Assembly: GCF_014650875.1 (NCBI RefSeq)
Contig: NZ_BMVU01000004.1
Location: forward strand, 246,384 to 310,383
Length of the DNA stretch: 64,000 nt
Source of the DNA: Streptomyces minutiscleroticus
GTDB taxonomy: Bacteria > Actinomycetota > Actinomycetes > Streptomycetales > Streptomycetaceae
Direction: 5' to 3'
The translations under genes were made by a program, and so were the position numbers. How positions within the stretch are numbered: position 1 is the stretch's first letter; each line of letters begins with the position of its first letter. This document shows, in pieces, positions 7,567 through 19,722 of this stretch. The notes under the pieces are model-generated. The model did not search any database. It was not told where the DNA came from and saw nothing but the letters and a program-made list of their open reading frames with translations.

Positions 7567-10440
7567 CTACAGGTCCGGGGACGGGCCCGAGGACGGCGCG
7601 GAGGACGGCGCGGGCGACGGTTCCGGCAGCGCCTCCGCCAGGACCTCCGCCAGATGCCGGCCCCGCCGGTCCCCCAGCTGCTCCAGCTGCGTACGGCAGG
7701 AGAACCCGTCCGCCAGGACGACGGCCCCCTCCGGGGCGGAGCGCACCGCGGGCAGCAGCTGCTCCTGTGCGCAAGCGACCGAGACCTCGTAGTGGCCGCG
7801 CTCGAACCCGAAGTTACCCGCGAGGCCGCAGCAGCCGCCGGCCAGGTCGCCGGTGAGGCCGGCCCGCGCGCGCAGCCGGCGCTCGGCCGCGTCGCCCAGG
7901 ACCGCGTGCTGGTGGCAGTGGGTCTGCCCGACCGCCGGGCGGTCCAGGCGGGGCGGCTCCCAGTCCGGGGCGTGCTTCTCCAGCGCCTCGGCGAAGGTGA
8001 CCACGGCGTCGGCGAGGCGCCGGGCGCGGGGGTCGTCGTGCAGGAGCTCCGGCAGGTCGGCGCGCAGGGCCGCGGCGCAGCTCGGTTCGAGGACGACGAC
8101 CGGGCGGCCGAGGTGGGGCTCCATCAGGTCCAGCGTGCGGCGCAGGACCGCGCGGGCCCGGTCGAGCTGGCCGGTGGAGACGTACGTCAGGCCGCAGCAG
8201 ACGCCGTCCGGGGGCAGGCCGGGGCGCTGCCCGGCCGCTTCGAGGACGCGGACGGCCGCCCGGCCGACCGAGGGCGAGAAGTGGTCGGTGAACGTGTCCG
8301 GCCACAGCAGGAGCGCCGCCCGGTCCTGGCCGCCCGCCGCCCCGGCCGCCCCGGACCTGCGGGTGAACCACGTCCGGAACGTCCGCCGGGCCAGCTCCGG
8401 GAGCTCCCGCTCGGCCGCGACGCCGCCGAGGCGCTTGGCCCGGCGGGCGAGGGGCCGTACGGAGGCGAGGGCGTTGAGCGGGCGGGCGAGGCGCAGGCGC
8501 GCGGCCGTCCGCAGCCACAGCGGCAGCCACCCCATGGCGTAGTGCGCGGCCGGGCGCCTGCGGCCCGCGTAGTGGTGGTGCAGGAACTCCGCCTTGTACG
8601 TGGCCATGTCGACGCCGACCGGGCAGTCGGAGCGGCAGCCCCTGCAGGACAGGCACAGGTCCAGGGCGTCCCTGACCTCCTCCGAGCGCCAGCCGTCCGT
8701 CACGACCCCGCCCGCCAGCATCTCGTGCAGCAGCCGGGCCCTGCCGCGCGTGGAGTGCTCCTCCTCGCCGGTCGCGCGGAAGGAGGGGCACATGACGCCG
8801 CCGTCCGGTGCCGTCCGCGTACGGCACTTGGCGACGCCCACGCAGCGGCGCACCGCCGCCGCGAAGTCGCCGCCGTCCCGCGGGTAGCCGAAGGCCACGT
8901 CGACCGGCTCGCGGGGCAGGACGGCGAAGCGGAGGTTCGCGTCGAGCGGCGCGGGCCGCACCAGCATCCCGGGGTTGAGCAGGTCGTCCGGGTCCCAGAC
9001 GCCCTTCACCCGCTCGAAGAGGCCGGTCAGTTCGGGGCCGTACATCCGCGGCAGCAGCTCGGCGCGGGCCTGGCCGTCGCCGTGCTCGCCGGAGAGCGAG
9101 CCGCCGTGGGAGACGACCAGGTCGGCCAGTTCCTCGGAGAAGCGCCGGAAGCGGGCCACGCCCGCGTCCGTGACCAGGTCGAAGTCGATCCGCACGTGGA
9201 TGCAGCCGTCCCCGAAGTGCCCGTACGGGGTGCCGCGCAGGCCGTGGGCGGCGAGCAGCGCCCGGAAGTCCCGCAGGTAGGGGCCCAGCCGGGCGGGCGG
9301 CACCGCGCAGTCCTCCCAGCCGGGCCAGGCCTCCGCCCCGTCCCGCATCCGGGTCGCCGTACCGCCGGCGTCCTCGCGGACGCGCCACAGGGCGCGCTGC
9401 GCGGCCGGGTCGGTGACCACGAGCGCGTCGACGGCGTCGGCGGCGCGCACCAGCGCGTCGGCCCGCGCGCGGGCCTCGGCCGGCGTCCCCCCGCCCGTCT
9501 CGGCGAACAGCCAGGCCCCGCCGCGCGGCAGGCCGGCGGCGCCGCGCACCAGGTCGGCGGCCATGCCCTCGACCGTCAGGGGGCCGTGCGGCAGCAGGCC
9601 GGGCGCCGCCTCGGCCGCCGCGCCCTCGTCCGCGTACCCCAGCACGGCGAGCGCCTTCGCGCGCGGCGCCTCGACGAGCTGCACGACCGCCTCCGTCAGC
9701 AGGCCGAGCGTGCCCTCGGAGCCGCAGAAGGAGCGGGCCACGTCCGCGCCGTTCTCGGGGAGCAGGGCGTCGAGCGCGTAGCCGGAGATGCGTCGCGGGA
9801 GCGACGGGAAGCCCGTGCGCAGGGGCCCCAACGCCGTTTCCACGAGCGGGCGAAGACCTTCCGGGGCACCCGCCCAGTTCCGGCCGAGGCGCAGCGCGCG
9901 GCCCCCGCCGTCGATCACCGACAGCTCCGCCACGTTGTCGGCGGTCGTGCCCCAGGCCACCGAGTGGGAGCCGCAGGAGTTGTTGCCGATCATTCCGCCG
10001 AGCGTGCAGCGGCCGTGGGTGGACGGGTCGGGGCCGAAGCGCAGCCCGTGCGGGGCGGCGGCCTCCTGGAGGCGGTCCAGGACCAGGCCCGGCTGGACGA
10101 CGGCGCGGCGCCCGGCGGGGTCGAGCGAGAGGACCCGGTTCATGTGCCGGGTGAAGTCCAGGACGACGCCCGTGCCCGTGGCCTGGCCCGCGATCGACGT
10201 GCCCCCGCCGCGGGCCACCACCGGGACCCCGTGCTCCCGGCACACGGACAGGGCCGCCGCCACGTCGTCCGCGTCCGCGGGGGCGACCACGCCGAGCGGG
10301 ACCCGGCGGTAGTTGGAGGCGTCCATGGTCGTGAGCGCCCGCGCGGTCGGGCCGAAGTCGACCTCGCCCCGCACGGCCGCCCGCAGCGCGGCCCGCACCT
10401 CGGCCCGCGGTCCGGTCCGCGGTTCCCGGAGTTCCGTCAT
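7567..10440 (-). CDS. FAD-linked oxidase fused to Fe-S/CCG heterodisulfide-type domain (GlcD-GlpC fusion)
   Basis: 957 aa. Residues 1-500 or so are a PCMH-type FAD-binding domain (VPVVARGGGTSIAGQATG, GNNSCGSHSVAWGTTADNV) plus an FAD-oxidase C domain (GHFGDGCIHVRIDFDL, SGEHGDGQARAELL). Residues 540-650 hold a ferredoxin-like cluster region (CLSCRGCRSDCPVGVD, plus an upstream Cys set). The rest has two cysteine-rich CCG motifs (GVCCGLTYVSTGQLD and GGCCGLAGNFGFERGHYE). This is the layout of D-lactate or other D-2-hydroxyacid dehydrogenases that pass electrons to quinone (Dld/YdiJ type). The substrate is not determinable. It is single and divergent from the conservon. Confidence 0.9.
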   Translation of the reverse strand: MTELREPRTGPRAEVRAALRAAVRGEVDFGPTARALTTMDASNYRRVPLGVVAPADADDVAAALSVCREHGVPVVARGGGTSIAGQATGTGVVLDFTRHMNRVLSLDPAGRRAVVQPGLVLDRLQEAAAPHGLRFGPDPSTHGRCTLGGMIGNNSCGSHSVAWGTTADNVAELSVIDGGGRALRLGRNWAGAPEGLRPLVETALGPLRTGFPSLPRRISGYALDALLPENGADVARSFCGSEGTLGLLTEAVVQLVEAPRAKALAVLGYADEGAAAEAAPGLLPHGPLTVEGMAADLVRGAAGLPRGGAWLFAETGGGTPAEARARADALVRAADAVDALVVTDPAAQRALWRVREDAGGTATRMRDGAEAWPGWEDCAVPPARLGPYLRDFRALLAAHGLRGTPYGHFGDGCIHVRIDFDLVTDAGVARFRRFSEELADLVVSHGGSLSGEHGDGQARAELLPRMYGPELTGLFERVKGVWDPDDLLNPGMLVRPAPLDANLRFAVLPREPVDVAFGYPRDGGDFAAAVRRCVGVAKCRTRTAPDGGVMCPSFRATGEEEHSTRGRARLLHEMLAGGVVTDGWRSEEVRDALDLCLSCRGCRSDCPVGVDMATYKAEFLHHHYAGRRRPAAHYAMGWLPLWLRTAARLRLARPLNALASVRPLARRAKRLGGVAAERELPELARRTFRTWFTRRSGAAGAAGGQDRAALLLWPDTFTDHFSPSVGRAAVRVLEAAGQRPGLPPDGVCCGLTYVSTGQLDRARAVLRRTLDLMEPHLGRPVVVLEPSCAAALRADLPELLHDDPRARRLADAVVTFAEALEKHAPDWEPPRLDRPAVGQTHCHQHAVLGDAAERRLRARAGLTGDLAGGCCGLAGNFGFERGHYEVSVACAQEQLLPAVRSAPEGAVVLADGFSCRTQLEQLGDRRGRHLAEVLAEALPEPSPAPSSAPSSGPSPDL

Positions 10441-10711
10441 GCCCTCAGCATGCCTCGCCGCGGGAGGGGCCGCTTTCGGTCACTCCGCTCAACCCGGGTT
10501 CCTGTTCCAGTAGTTACATCTGTGCTCAGATATTAAGAAAGGTGACTGGGGTCTTCCCAACGCGATCGCAAAGTCTCATATAGTGACCGCCAGGTGCGCA
10601 AAGGTAACGGCTCTCGTCTGCAGAAGTGAGCCGGAAACAGACCAAGGACCCGCCCCGAGGGCCACCCCAGACCACGGTGAACGCCCGCGGAACCGACCGA
10701 GGACCTCATTG
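10441..10711. promoter_or_regulatory. Divergent intergenic region between the FAD oxidase and the conservon
   Basis: 271 bases including the lowest-GC stretch nearby (about 10505-10610). TATAGT at 10579-10584 on the plus strand is a plausible -10 for the conservon, giving a leader of about 120 bases; no convincing -35 was found. GAGG at 10700 or so precedes the conservon ATG. No ORF here is credible. Confidence 0.4.
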
Positions 10712-12532
10712 ATGACCTCCCCCACGCCTTCCGGCGAACGGCCTTCCCTGCGCGGCCTCCTGCCCGCCCTCGTCCTCACCGCGGTACCGGCGGCACTCGC
10801 GGTGGCCTGCGCGGTCGTCGTCGCGCCGGACTCCGTGCGCGTGCCCCTCGCCCTCGGCGGCAGCGCGGCCGGCCTGCTGCTGTGCGCGGCCGTCGCCGTG
10901 GCCGTGCACGGCGTCCTGTCGGCCCGGGCGGTCCGCCACCGGCTGGAGTCCGTCACCCAGGACCTGAGCCGCGCGCTGCAGGAACGGGCCCGGTTCGCGG
11001 AGGAGACGCGCCAGGAGCGCATCCGGCTCACCGGCGAACTGGACCGGGAGCGGACCCGCCTGACGGCCGAGCTGGACCACGAGCGCACCCGACTCGCCGA
11101 GTCCCTCGCCGCCGAACGCGCCCGCCTCACCGAGGAGCACGCCGCGGAAAGCGCCCGGCTGGCCGACGAGCACGCGGCGGAAAGCGCCCGCCTCGCCGAG
11201 GGGCACGCCGCGGAGCGCGCCCGGCTCACCGAGGAGAACGCCCGGCTGGCCGCGAGGCTGCGCGAGGCCGAGTCCCTGCGCTCCGCCGCCGTCTCCGCCA
11301 CCGCCAACGCGGCCGGGCGCATGCAGGCCCTGGCCACCGGGATGCTCGCGGACCTGCGCGCGATGGAGGAGCGGCACTCCGACGAGGACGTGCTCGCCGA
11401 CCTCCTCCACCTCGACCACCGCACCGCCCAGGCCGGCCGCCTCGCCGACTCCGTCGCCGTCCTGACGGGGGCCCGCTCGGGCCGCCGCTGGGCCCGGCCG
11501 ATCGGCATGGAGTCCATCCTGCGCGGCGCCATGGGCCGGATCAACGGCTACCAGCGCGTACGCGTCCACTCCACCAGCGGCGCCGCCGTCGCCGGGCACG
11601 CCGCCGAGGCCGTGATGCACGCGCTCGCCGAACTCCTCGACAACGCCGCCAACTTCTCCCCGCCGACCGCGGAGGTGCACGTCTACGTGGAGGAGGTGCC
11701 GGCCGGCGCCATCGTCTCCGTCGAGGACAGCGGTCTGGTGATGGGCGAGGCCCAGCTGCGCCGCGCCGAGCGGGCGGTCTCCGGCGAGGGCACCGGGTTC
11801 GGCGGCCTGACCGGCACCCGGCTCGGCCTCGCCGTGGTCGGCCGGCTGGCGCGGCGGTACGGCCTCAAGGTCTCCTTCCGCCCGTCGGCCCGCGGCGGCA
11901 CGGGCGTGCTGATGCTCGTCCCGCAGGACATCCTCGTCGCGCGGGACGGCTCGGCGGCCCCGGCCGGCCCCGCCGCCGTGCAGGCGGCCCCGGCCGCCCG
12001 CGCGCTCCCGTCCGCGGCGTCCCCGGCGCCGGAGCTCCCGCGCCGCCGCGGCGCCTCCCCGGCCGCGGCCCCGGAGCAGGCCGCCGGGACCGCCCGCGCC
12101 GCGGCGCCCGCCGGAACCGGCGCGGACCCCGGCCCCGAGCCCACGCACGAGTCCCCCGCCCCCTCCCCGGCCTCCCCGGACGCGGACGCGCTGCCCAGGC
12201 GCCGCCGCGGGCGCACCCTCGCCGAGGCCGAGCGCGCCCGTTCGGCGAACCGTTCCGCCCCGCAGCGCCCCGCGCCGACCCCCGAGGAGACGAGGACGCG
12301 CGCCGCCCGCTTCGGCAGCTTCCGGCAGGCCGTGCGCGGCACCCCCGAACCGTCCGGTACGGCCCGGGGCACGGCCGGGCCGGCTCCGGGCGGCGACGTG
12401 TCCGGCCCGGGACCGGCCTCCGGACCGGCTCCGGACGGCCACGCACCCGACTCCGGTGCGGCCGGCACCGCGCCGACAGCACCGGCCCCCTCGCACCCGC
12501 ACCCTCACCCGGAAGGCGACCCCACCTCATGA
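10712..12532 (+). CDS. cvnA: Conservon sensor-like ATPase (CvnA type)
   Basis: 606 aa. There are two membrane helices near residues 16-37 and 45-69, then a long charged coiled coil (about 75-190) built of RLTEEHAAESA-like repeats. A degenerate dimerisation helix (LLHLDHRTAQAGRL) and a GHKL ATPase domain follow, with N-box ELLDNAANFS near 307 and G-rich GTRLGLAVVGRLARRYG. The last 190 residues are Pro/Ala-rich and disordered. It resembles a histidine kinase without a partner response regulator, as in Streptomyces conservons, where CvnA-D form a membrane complex likened to eukaryotic G-protein signalling. I chose the ATG at 10712 over an upstream ATG because it has a Shine-Dalgarno and keeps the first helix near the N-terminus. 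Its stop overlaps the next ATG. Confidence 0.92.
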   Translation: MTSPTPSGERPSLRGLLPALVLTAVPAALAVACAVVVAPDSVRVPLALGGSAAGLLLCAAVAVAVHGVLSARAVRHRLESVTQDLSRALQERARFAEETRQERIRLTGELDRERTRLTAELDHERTRLAESLAAERARLTEEHAAESARLADEHAAESARLAEGHAAERARLTEENARLAARLREAESLRSAAVSATANAAGRMQALATGMLADLRAMEERHSDEDVLADLLHLDHRTAQAGRLADSVAVLTGARSGRRWARPIGMESILRGAMGRINGYQRVRVHSTSGAAVAGHAAEAVMHALAELLDNAANFSPPTAEVHVYVEEVPAGAIVSVEDSGLVMGEAQLRRAERAVSGEGTGFGGLTGTRLGLAVVGRLARRYGLKVSFRPSARGGTGVLMLVPQDILVARDGSAAPAGPAAVQAAPAARALPSAASPAPELPRRRGASPAAAPEQAAGTARAAAPAGTGADPGPEPTHESPAPSPASPDADALPRRRRGRTLAEAERARSANRSAPQRPAPTPEETRTRAARFGSFRQAVRGTPEPSGTARGTAGPAPGGDVSGPGPASGPAPDGHAPDSGAAGTAPTAPAPSHPHPHPEGDPTS

Positions 12533-12939
12533 CCGGCACGACGACCGCCGACGACAAGCTCACATGGCTCATAGAGAGCCTGCTGCAGCGCACCCCGGGC
12601 GCGCGGCACGCGCTCGTGCTGTCCCGTGACGGCCTGAAACTGTGCCGTACGCCGGAGCTCTCCGCGGACCAGGCCGACCAGCTCGCCGCGATCGCGGCCG
12701 GCATCCAGTCCCTCTCGCACGGCGCGTCGGTGGAGTTCGGCGACGGCACCGGCGGCGTCCGGTCGGCCATGACCGAGTTCTACGGCGGGGTGTTGTTCAT
12801 CGTCGAGGCGGGCGAGGGCGCCCACCTGGCCGTGGTCACCACCGAGGACGCGGACGCCGGACTCGTCGGCCACAACATGAGCGAACTCGTCGAGCAGCTC
12901 GGCGAGCATCTGACGGCCCGGCCCCGCACATCGTCATGA
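12529..12939 (+). CDS. cvnB: Conservon roadblock/LC7 protein (CvnB type)
   Basis: 136 aa. It shows the roadblock/LC7 pattern: an N-terminal helix (DKLTWLIESLLQRTPGARHALVLSRDG), DQLAAIAAGIQSLSHGAS, a strand pair and the C-terminal VGHNMSELVEQLGEHL helix. Family members act as GTPase-activating or scaffold subunits for the MglA/CvnD class of small GTPases. ATGA overlaps on both sides place it firmly in the operon. Confidence 0.93.
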   Translation: MTGTTTADDKLTWLIESLLQRTPGARHALVLSRDGLKLCRTPELSADQADQLAAIAAGIQSLSHGASVEFGDGTGGVRSAMTEFYGGVLFIVEAGEGAHLAVVTTEDADAGLVGHNMSELVEQLGEHLTARPRTSS

Positions 12940-13292
12940 GCGGGCCCGGCAGGCCCGGCAGGGACGACTCCCCGGACCGCCTCTACACCCTCACCGGAGG
13001 ACGCAGCCGCTCGGGGGAGAACAGCCCCTTCGACCTGGTGACCCTCGTCGTCGCCGAGTGCGACCCGGCCCCCGGCATGCAGTCGGAGCACGCGGCGATC
13101 CTGCGGATGACCGAACGTCCCACGGCGGTCGTGGAGATCGCCGCCGAACTGCGGCTGCCGGTCTCCATCACCAAGATCCTGCTGACCGACCTCCTCGACG
13201 CGGGCCGCGTCAGCGCCCGCCACCCACGCCGGGAAGCCGTACCCGACCTCGACATCTTGGAGCAGGTGCTCGTTGGACTCCGCAACCTCTAG
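12936..13292 (+). CDS. cvnC: Conservon DUF742 protein (CvnC type)
   Basis: 118 aa. A winged-helix-like DUF742 domain is recognisable from RLYTLTGGRSR near the start, SEHAAILRMT, VVEIAAELRLPVSITKILLTDLLDAG and DLDILEQVLVGLRNL at the C-terminus. It probably bridges the sensor and the GTPase rather than binding DNA; that is inference from family context. Its 3' end overlaps the start of the GTPase gene by 20 bases. Confidence 0.92.
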   Translation: MSGPGRPGRDDSPDRLYTLTGGRSRSGENSPFDLVTLVVAECDPAPGMQSEHAAILRMTERPTAVVEIAAELRLPVSITKILLTDLLDAGRVSARHPRREAVPDLDILEQVLVGLRNL

Positions 13293-13917
13293 AGCGAGCG
13301 CGCCGCTCGGCGCGTCGGCCGACAACGGCCTCAAGATCGTGGTCGTGGGCGGCTTCGGCGTCGGCAAGACCACGCTGGTCCGCTCGGTCAGCGAGATCCG
13401 TCCCCTCAACACCGAGGAGACGATGACCCAGGCCGGCGCGTCCGTCGACGATCTCACCGGCGTGGGCGCCAAGACCGCCACCACGGTCGCCTTCGACTTC
13501 GGCCGCATCACGCTCGACGCGCGCAACGTGCTGTACCTGTTCGGCGCGCCCGGCCAGCAGCGCTTCTGGTTCCTGTGGGACCGCCTGTTCTCCGGGACGC
13601 TGGGCGCGGTCGTGCTCGTCGACACCCGGCGGATCGACGACTCCTGGTACGCCATCGACCGCCTGGAGAAGCACGGCACGCCGTTCGTCGTCGCCTGCAA
13701 CGACTTCGGCGGCCCGGAGTTCGCCCCGGAGCAGATCCGCGAGGCCCTCGACCTGGACCCGCACGTCCCGCTCGTGCGCTGCGACGCACGCTCCCGCGAG
13801 TCCAGCAAGCTGGTCCTGATCACGCTCGTCGAGCACGTCGCGGCGCTGTACGCCGGTGCCGGTGCCGGTACCCGTCCCGCCGCCCCCGCCCGAGCCTCCC
13901 GTCAGGAGCTGGTGTGA
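13273..13917 (+). CDS. cvnD: Conservon small GTPase (CvnD type)
   Basis: 214 aa. Walker A/G1 is GGFGVGKTTL near residues 26-34; the switch II region reads FGAPGQQRFWFLWDRL and the G4 position reads ACNDFGG, the atypical forms usual in conservon ATP/GTP-binding proteins. The most likely start is TTG at 13273, inside cvnC with GGAGCAGG just upstream; no ATG or GTG fits the conserved N-terminus. The C-terminus is an Ala/Arg tail. The stop overlaps the first P450 gene (GTGA). Confidence 0.9.
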   Translation: MDSATSRASAPLGASADNGLKIVVVGGFGVGKTTLVRSVSEIRPLNTEETMTQAGASVDDLTGVGAKTATTVAFDFGRITLDARNVLYLFGAPGQQRFWFLWDRLFSGTLGAVVLVDTRRIDDSWYAIDRLEKHGTPFVVACNDFGGPEFAPEQIREALDLDPHVPLVRCDARSRESSKLVLITLVEHVAALYAGAGAGTRPAAPARASRQELV

Positions 13918-15133
13918 CCTCCGCCCCCGTACCTCTCAGCGGTACCCGGTTCCAGCAGGACCCGGCCCGGCTGTACCGGGAGCTGCGGCGCGAGCACGGC
14001 GCCGTGGTGCCGGTGCTGCTCGACGGCGACGTTCCCGCCTGGCTGGTGATCGGCTACCGCGAGCTGCACCAGGTGACCGGGGACCCGGCGCTGTTCAGCC
14101 GCGACTCCGACCTGTGGAACCAGTGGGTGAACATCCCCGAGGACTGGCCGCTGCGCCCGATGATCGGCCACAAGCAGCCGTCGATCCTGTACACCGTCGG
14201 GGAGCGGCACCGCGAGCGGGCCGCCATGCTCGGCAACGCGCTGAACGGCGTCGACCCGGCCGAACTGCGCGGGCACTCCGAGCGGTTCGCCGACGAACTG
14301 ATCGACAACATCAGCCTCAAGGGCGGCGCCGACCTCATCGCCGAGTACGCGATGCTGCTGCCGGTGCGCGTCCTGGCCCAGTTGTTCGGTTTCGCCGACG
14401 ACGAGGGCCCGGACCTGGTCACCGCCATGAACGACCTGGTCGACGGCCGGGAGCGGGCGATCGCGGGCCAGCAGCACCTGTTCGCCTCCATGACGCGGCT
14501 GGTGGCCGAGCGGAAGGCCGCGCCGGCCGACGACGTGGCGTCCCGGATGCTCGCCGACACCTCCGGGTTCACCGAGGACGAGATCGTCCAGGACCTGATG
14601 GTGATGATCACGGCGGGGCACCAGCCGACCGCCGACTGGATCGGCAACTCGCTGCGGCTGATGCTGACGGACGAGCGGTTCGCGGCCTCCCTGTTCGGTG
14701 GCCGCAACAGCATCGCCGAGGCCATGAACGAGGTGCTGTGGGAGGACACCCCCACCCGTAAGGTGGCGGGCCGCTGGGTCACCCGCGACACCCAGCTCGG
14801 CGGCCACCGCCTCCGCGCCGGCGACATGGTGGTGCTCGGCCTGCAGGGCGCCAACTCCGATCCCCTGGTGCGCACCGACTCCTCGGCCCTGACCGGTGGC
14901 AACGCCGCGCACTTCTCCTTCGGCCACGGGGAGCACCGGTGCCCGTTCCCGGCGCAGGAGATCGCCGAGGTCATCGCCCGTACGGGGATCGAGGTCGTTC
15001 TGGACCGGCTGCCCGACATCGACCTGGCGGTACCGGCCGAGTCCCTGACGCGGCGCCCGTCGCCGTGGCTGCGCGGCCTGACGGAGCTGCCGGTGACGTT
15101 CACCCCGACCCCCGTCCTTGGAGGCACGTTCGC

Positions 15134-15137
<4 letters not shown>
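13914..15137 (+). CDS. Cytochrome P450, CYP157-like, EXXR arginine replaced by Trp
   Basis: 407 aa. The I-helix oxygen-binding motif is present (AGHQPT, 234-239) and so is the haem-ligand loop (FSFGHGEHRCPFP, Cys343). The K-helix EXXR, nearly universal in P450s, reads EVLW (E273-W276). Loss of EXXR is the documented hallmark of CYP157 enzymes, which in Streptomyces sit in conservons beside a CYP154. The glycine two residues after Cys is Phe here. The GTG start at 13914 is coupled to the GTPase stop. No physiological substrate is known; a haem-sensor or non-catalytic signalling role is possible. Confidence 0.9.
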
Positions 15138-17738
<2,601 letters not shown>

Positions 17739-17753
17739 TCCCCTTCCGCGCAC

Positions 17754-17798
17754 GACGGCGCCCGGCATCCCCGTACGCGGGGGATGCCGGGCGCCGTC
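17754..17798. terminator. 19-bp perfect hairpin between serC and the convergent gene
   Basis: Arms 17754-17772 and 17780-17798 (starting GACGGCGCCCGGC) are fully complementary around a 7-base loop. There is no U-tract, as usual in Streptomyces. Its position between convergent genes suggests bidirectional termination. Confidence 0.85.
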
Positions 17799-17836
17799 GC
17801 GTACGGGCGGGAACCGGGCGGCCGTCCCCGTGCCGG

Positions 17837-18829
17837 TCAGTTCCGGCGCAGCAGGCGCCTGAGGCCGAAGACCGCGGCGAGGGCCGCGAGCAGGACGAGG
17901 GCGCCGGTCCCGAGGCGGGCGGTGGGGCCGTCGCCCGCGCCGTCGCCGTCCGCCGCCGACGTGCCGCCGTTCGAGGCCGGCCCGCCGTCCTCCTTCCCCT
18001 CCGCCCCCGGTGCCGCCTCGGGCCGCACCGAGCTGCGCTCGCCCTCGCTGCCGTACAGGAGCGTGGAGCCGTCCGGGGTGTAGGTGAGGGACTCGCCCTG
18101 CGGCTGGAGCGGCACGTTCAGCCGGCCCCGCCGCTTCGGACTCCCGTCGTTCCAGTCGTACGCGATGCCGCCGAAGTAGCCGCGCACCGCGAGCTGCCTG
18201 CCGTCAGGGGAGAACGCGGCGTCGGTGGCCCACAGGCCGATCTCCGCGACGCGCCGGAAGACGTTGGCGCCGGAGGCGGAGAGCTCGGCGGGGCCCTCGT
18301 AGAGGCCGCCGCCGTCCTCGTTCTTCGAGACGATGTACACCCGGCCAGTCTTCGGGTGCACCATCAGCGACTCGGCGTCGCGGGCGCCGTCCGCGTACCG
18401 CACGACGTACTGCGTGGCGCGGACCGTCTGGTCCTTCAGCTCCTCCGGCTCGGGCACCCGGTAGATCCAGACGTGGTCCCAGGAGCCGTTCAGGTTGTCG
18501 CCGATGTCGCCGACGTAGAGGGCGCCGTCCGGGCCGAGGGATATCGCCTCCACGTCCCGGGGGTCGCCGACGCCCGTCATCGTGACGGTGGCGACCGTCT
18601 TCCCGGTGCGGCCGTCGACGGCGTAGAGGTACGGGCCGTCGTCGCTGTCGTTGTGGGTCCAGTAGATACCCGGGTGGGCGCGGGAGGCGGCCAGGCCGCT
18701 GGACTCGGTGATCCGGGGGTCCTCGATCGTGAACCCGTCCGAGCCGTCGTCGGCGGCGACGGCGGTGGCGGGCGCGCTCAGCGCGACGGCGAGGGCGGCC
18801 CCGGCGAGGAACGGCAGCGAACGGCGCAT
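17837..18829 (-). CDS. Secreted beta-propeller-like protein with C-terminal membrane anchor
   Basis: 330 aa. Residues 1-26 are a signal peptide (MRRSLPFLAGAALAVALSAPATAVAADD). The body has SSGLAASRAHPGIYWTHNDSD, DPRDVEAISLGPDGALYVGDIGDN and AESLMVHPKTGRVYIVSKN, repeats that look like propeller blades and conserve Asp/Asn clusters. About 35 low-complexity residues follow, then a hydrophobic segment (LGTGALVLLAALAAVFGL) and RRLLRRN. This C-terminus resembles a sortase-type tail but has no clean LPXTG or LAXTG. Function unknown; probably cell-surface. It converges on serC. Confidence 0.75.
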   Translation of the reverse strand: MRRSLPFLAGAALAVALSAPATAVAADDGSDGFTIEDPRITESSGLAASRAHPGIYWTHNDSDDGPYLYAVDGRTGKTVATVTMTGVGDPRDVEAISLGPDGALYVGDIGDNLNGSWDHVWIYRVPEPEELKDQTVRATQYVVRYADGARDAESLMVHPKTGRVYIVSKNEDGGGLYEGPAELSASGANVFRRVAEIGLWATDAAFSPDGRQLAVRGYFGGIAYDWNDGSPKRRGRLNVPLQPQGESLTYTPDGSTLLYGSEGERSSVRPEAAPGAEGKEDGGPASNGGTSAADGDGAGDGPTARLGTGALVLLAALAAVFGLRRLLRRN

Positions 18830-18952
18830 GCCCCAAGCCTGCCATCCCCGCCGGGAGTTCCGGCCGGGGGCCGGGGCGGAGCAGGCGTCGGGGCCGGGGC
18901 GGGTGGCCGGTGTCACTTCGCGTCCGGGGCGGTGATCGAGGATGATGAGCGG

Positions 18953-19630
18953 ATGCTCAGATTCATGCCCGTCGGCGACTCCATGACCATCGGGAGCGCG
19001 GGTGAGCACACGTGGCGCCACCGGCTCTGGGAGCACCTGCGGGACACCTACGGCGGCCCGTTCACCTTCGTCGGACCGCGCGAGACGGTCTACGACAAGG
19101 TCGCCGAGGAGCCGTCCTCGTACGCGTACGCCGAGCCGGACTTCCCCCGCGGCCACCTCGCCGGCTGGGGCGAGGGCTGGCACCACCTGGCCCCGCTGGT
19201 CGCCGACGCGGTCCGCGCCACCCGCGCCGACGTGCTGCTGGTCTCCCTGGGCCTGATCGACCTGGGCTTCTACACCGACGCCCGGCAGACCGCGGACAAC
19301 GTGCGCCGTTTCGTCGCGTCCGCCCGCACGGCGAACCCCCGCGTCCACATGGTCCTGCTCCCCGTGATCCACAACGTCCGGGCCCGCTCGGAGCCGGCGT
19401 TCGCGGCGGAGGTGACGGCCTTCAACGAGCTCCTCGCCAAGGCCGCGACCGACCTGGACGACCCGGCCTCCCCGCTCCTGGTGGCCTCCGTCCCCGAGTC
19501 GTACGACATCGACCTCGACACCTACGACGGCACGCACCCGAACGCCTCCGGCGAGCACAAGCTGGCGGCGGCGTTCGCACAGGCCATGTACCAGGCATGG
19601 GACCTGGGCGGTCCGTACACCCGTCCGTGA
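18953..19630 (+). CDS. SGNH/GDSL-family hydrolase
   Basis: 225 aa. Block I RFMPVGDSMTIGSAGEHTWR carries the nucleophile serine in GDS. The catalytic Asp/His pair lies in DGTHPNASGEHKLA near the C-terminus, and a mid-protein block (LLVSLGLIDLGF) takes the position where typical members have GxND, here Leu-Ile-Asp. No signal peptide is visible, so it is probably cytosolic. It is an esterase/lipase-like hydrolase, substrate unknown. It is divergent from the propeller gene. Confidence 0.82.
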   Translation: MLRFMPVGDSMTIGSAGEHTWRHRLWEHLRDTYGGPFTFVGPRETVYDKVAEEPSSYAYAEPDFPRGHLAGWGEGWHHLAPLVADAVRATRADVLLVSLGLIDLGFYTDARQTADNVRRFVASARTANPRVHMVLLPVIHNVRARSEPAFAAEVTAFNELLAKAATDLDDPASPLLVASVPESYDIDLDTYDGTHPNASGEHKLAAAFAQAMYQAWDLGGPYTRP

Positions 19631-19722
19631 CCGGTCACCGTGCGTGTCGCTGTACCGCGCGGCCGCCTTCCCCCGCGGCTGAACCGCCCGCGCCCCGTAC
19701 GGGACGCGCGGGGCGCGGGGTG

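Noticed and set aside
10576..11544. Minus-strand Ser/Arg-rich frame opposite cvnA
   Set aside because: Mirror of the coiled-coil repeats of cvnA; no promoter or family signature.
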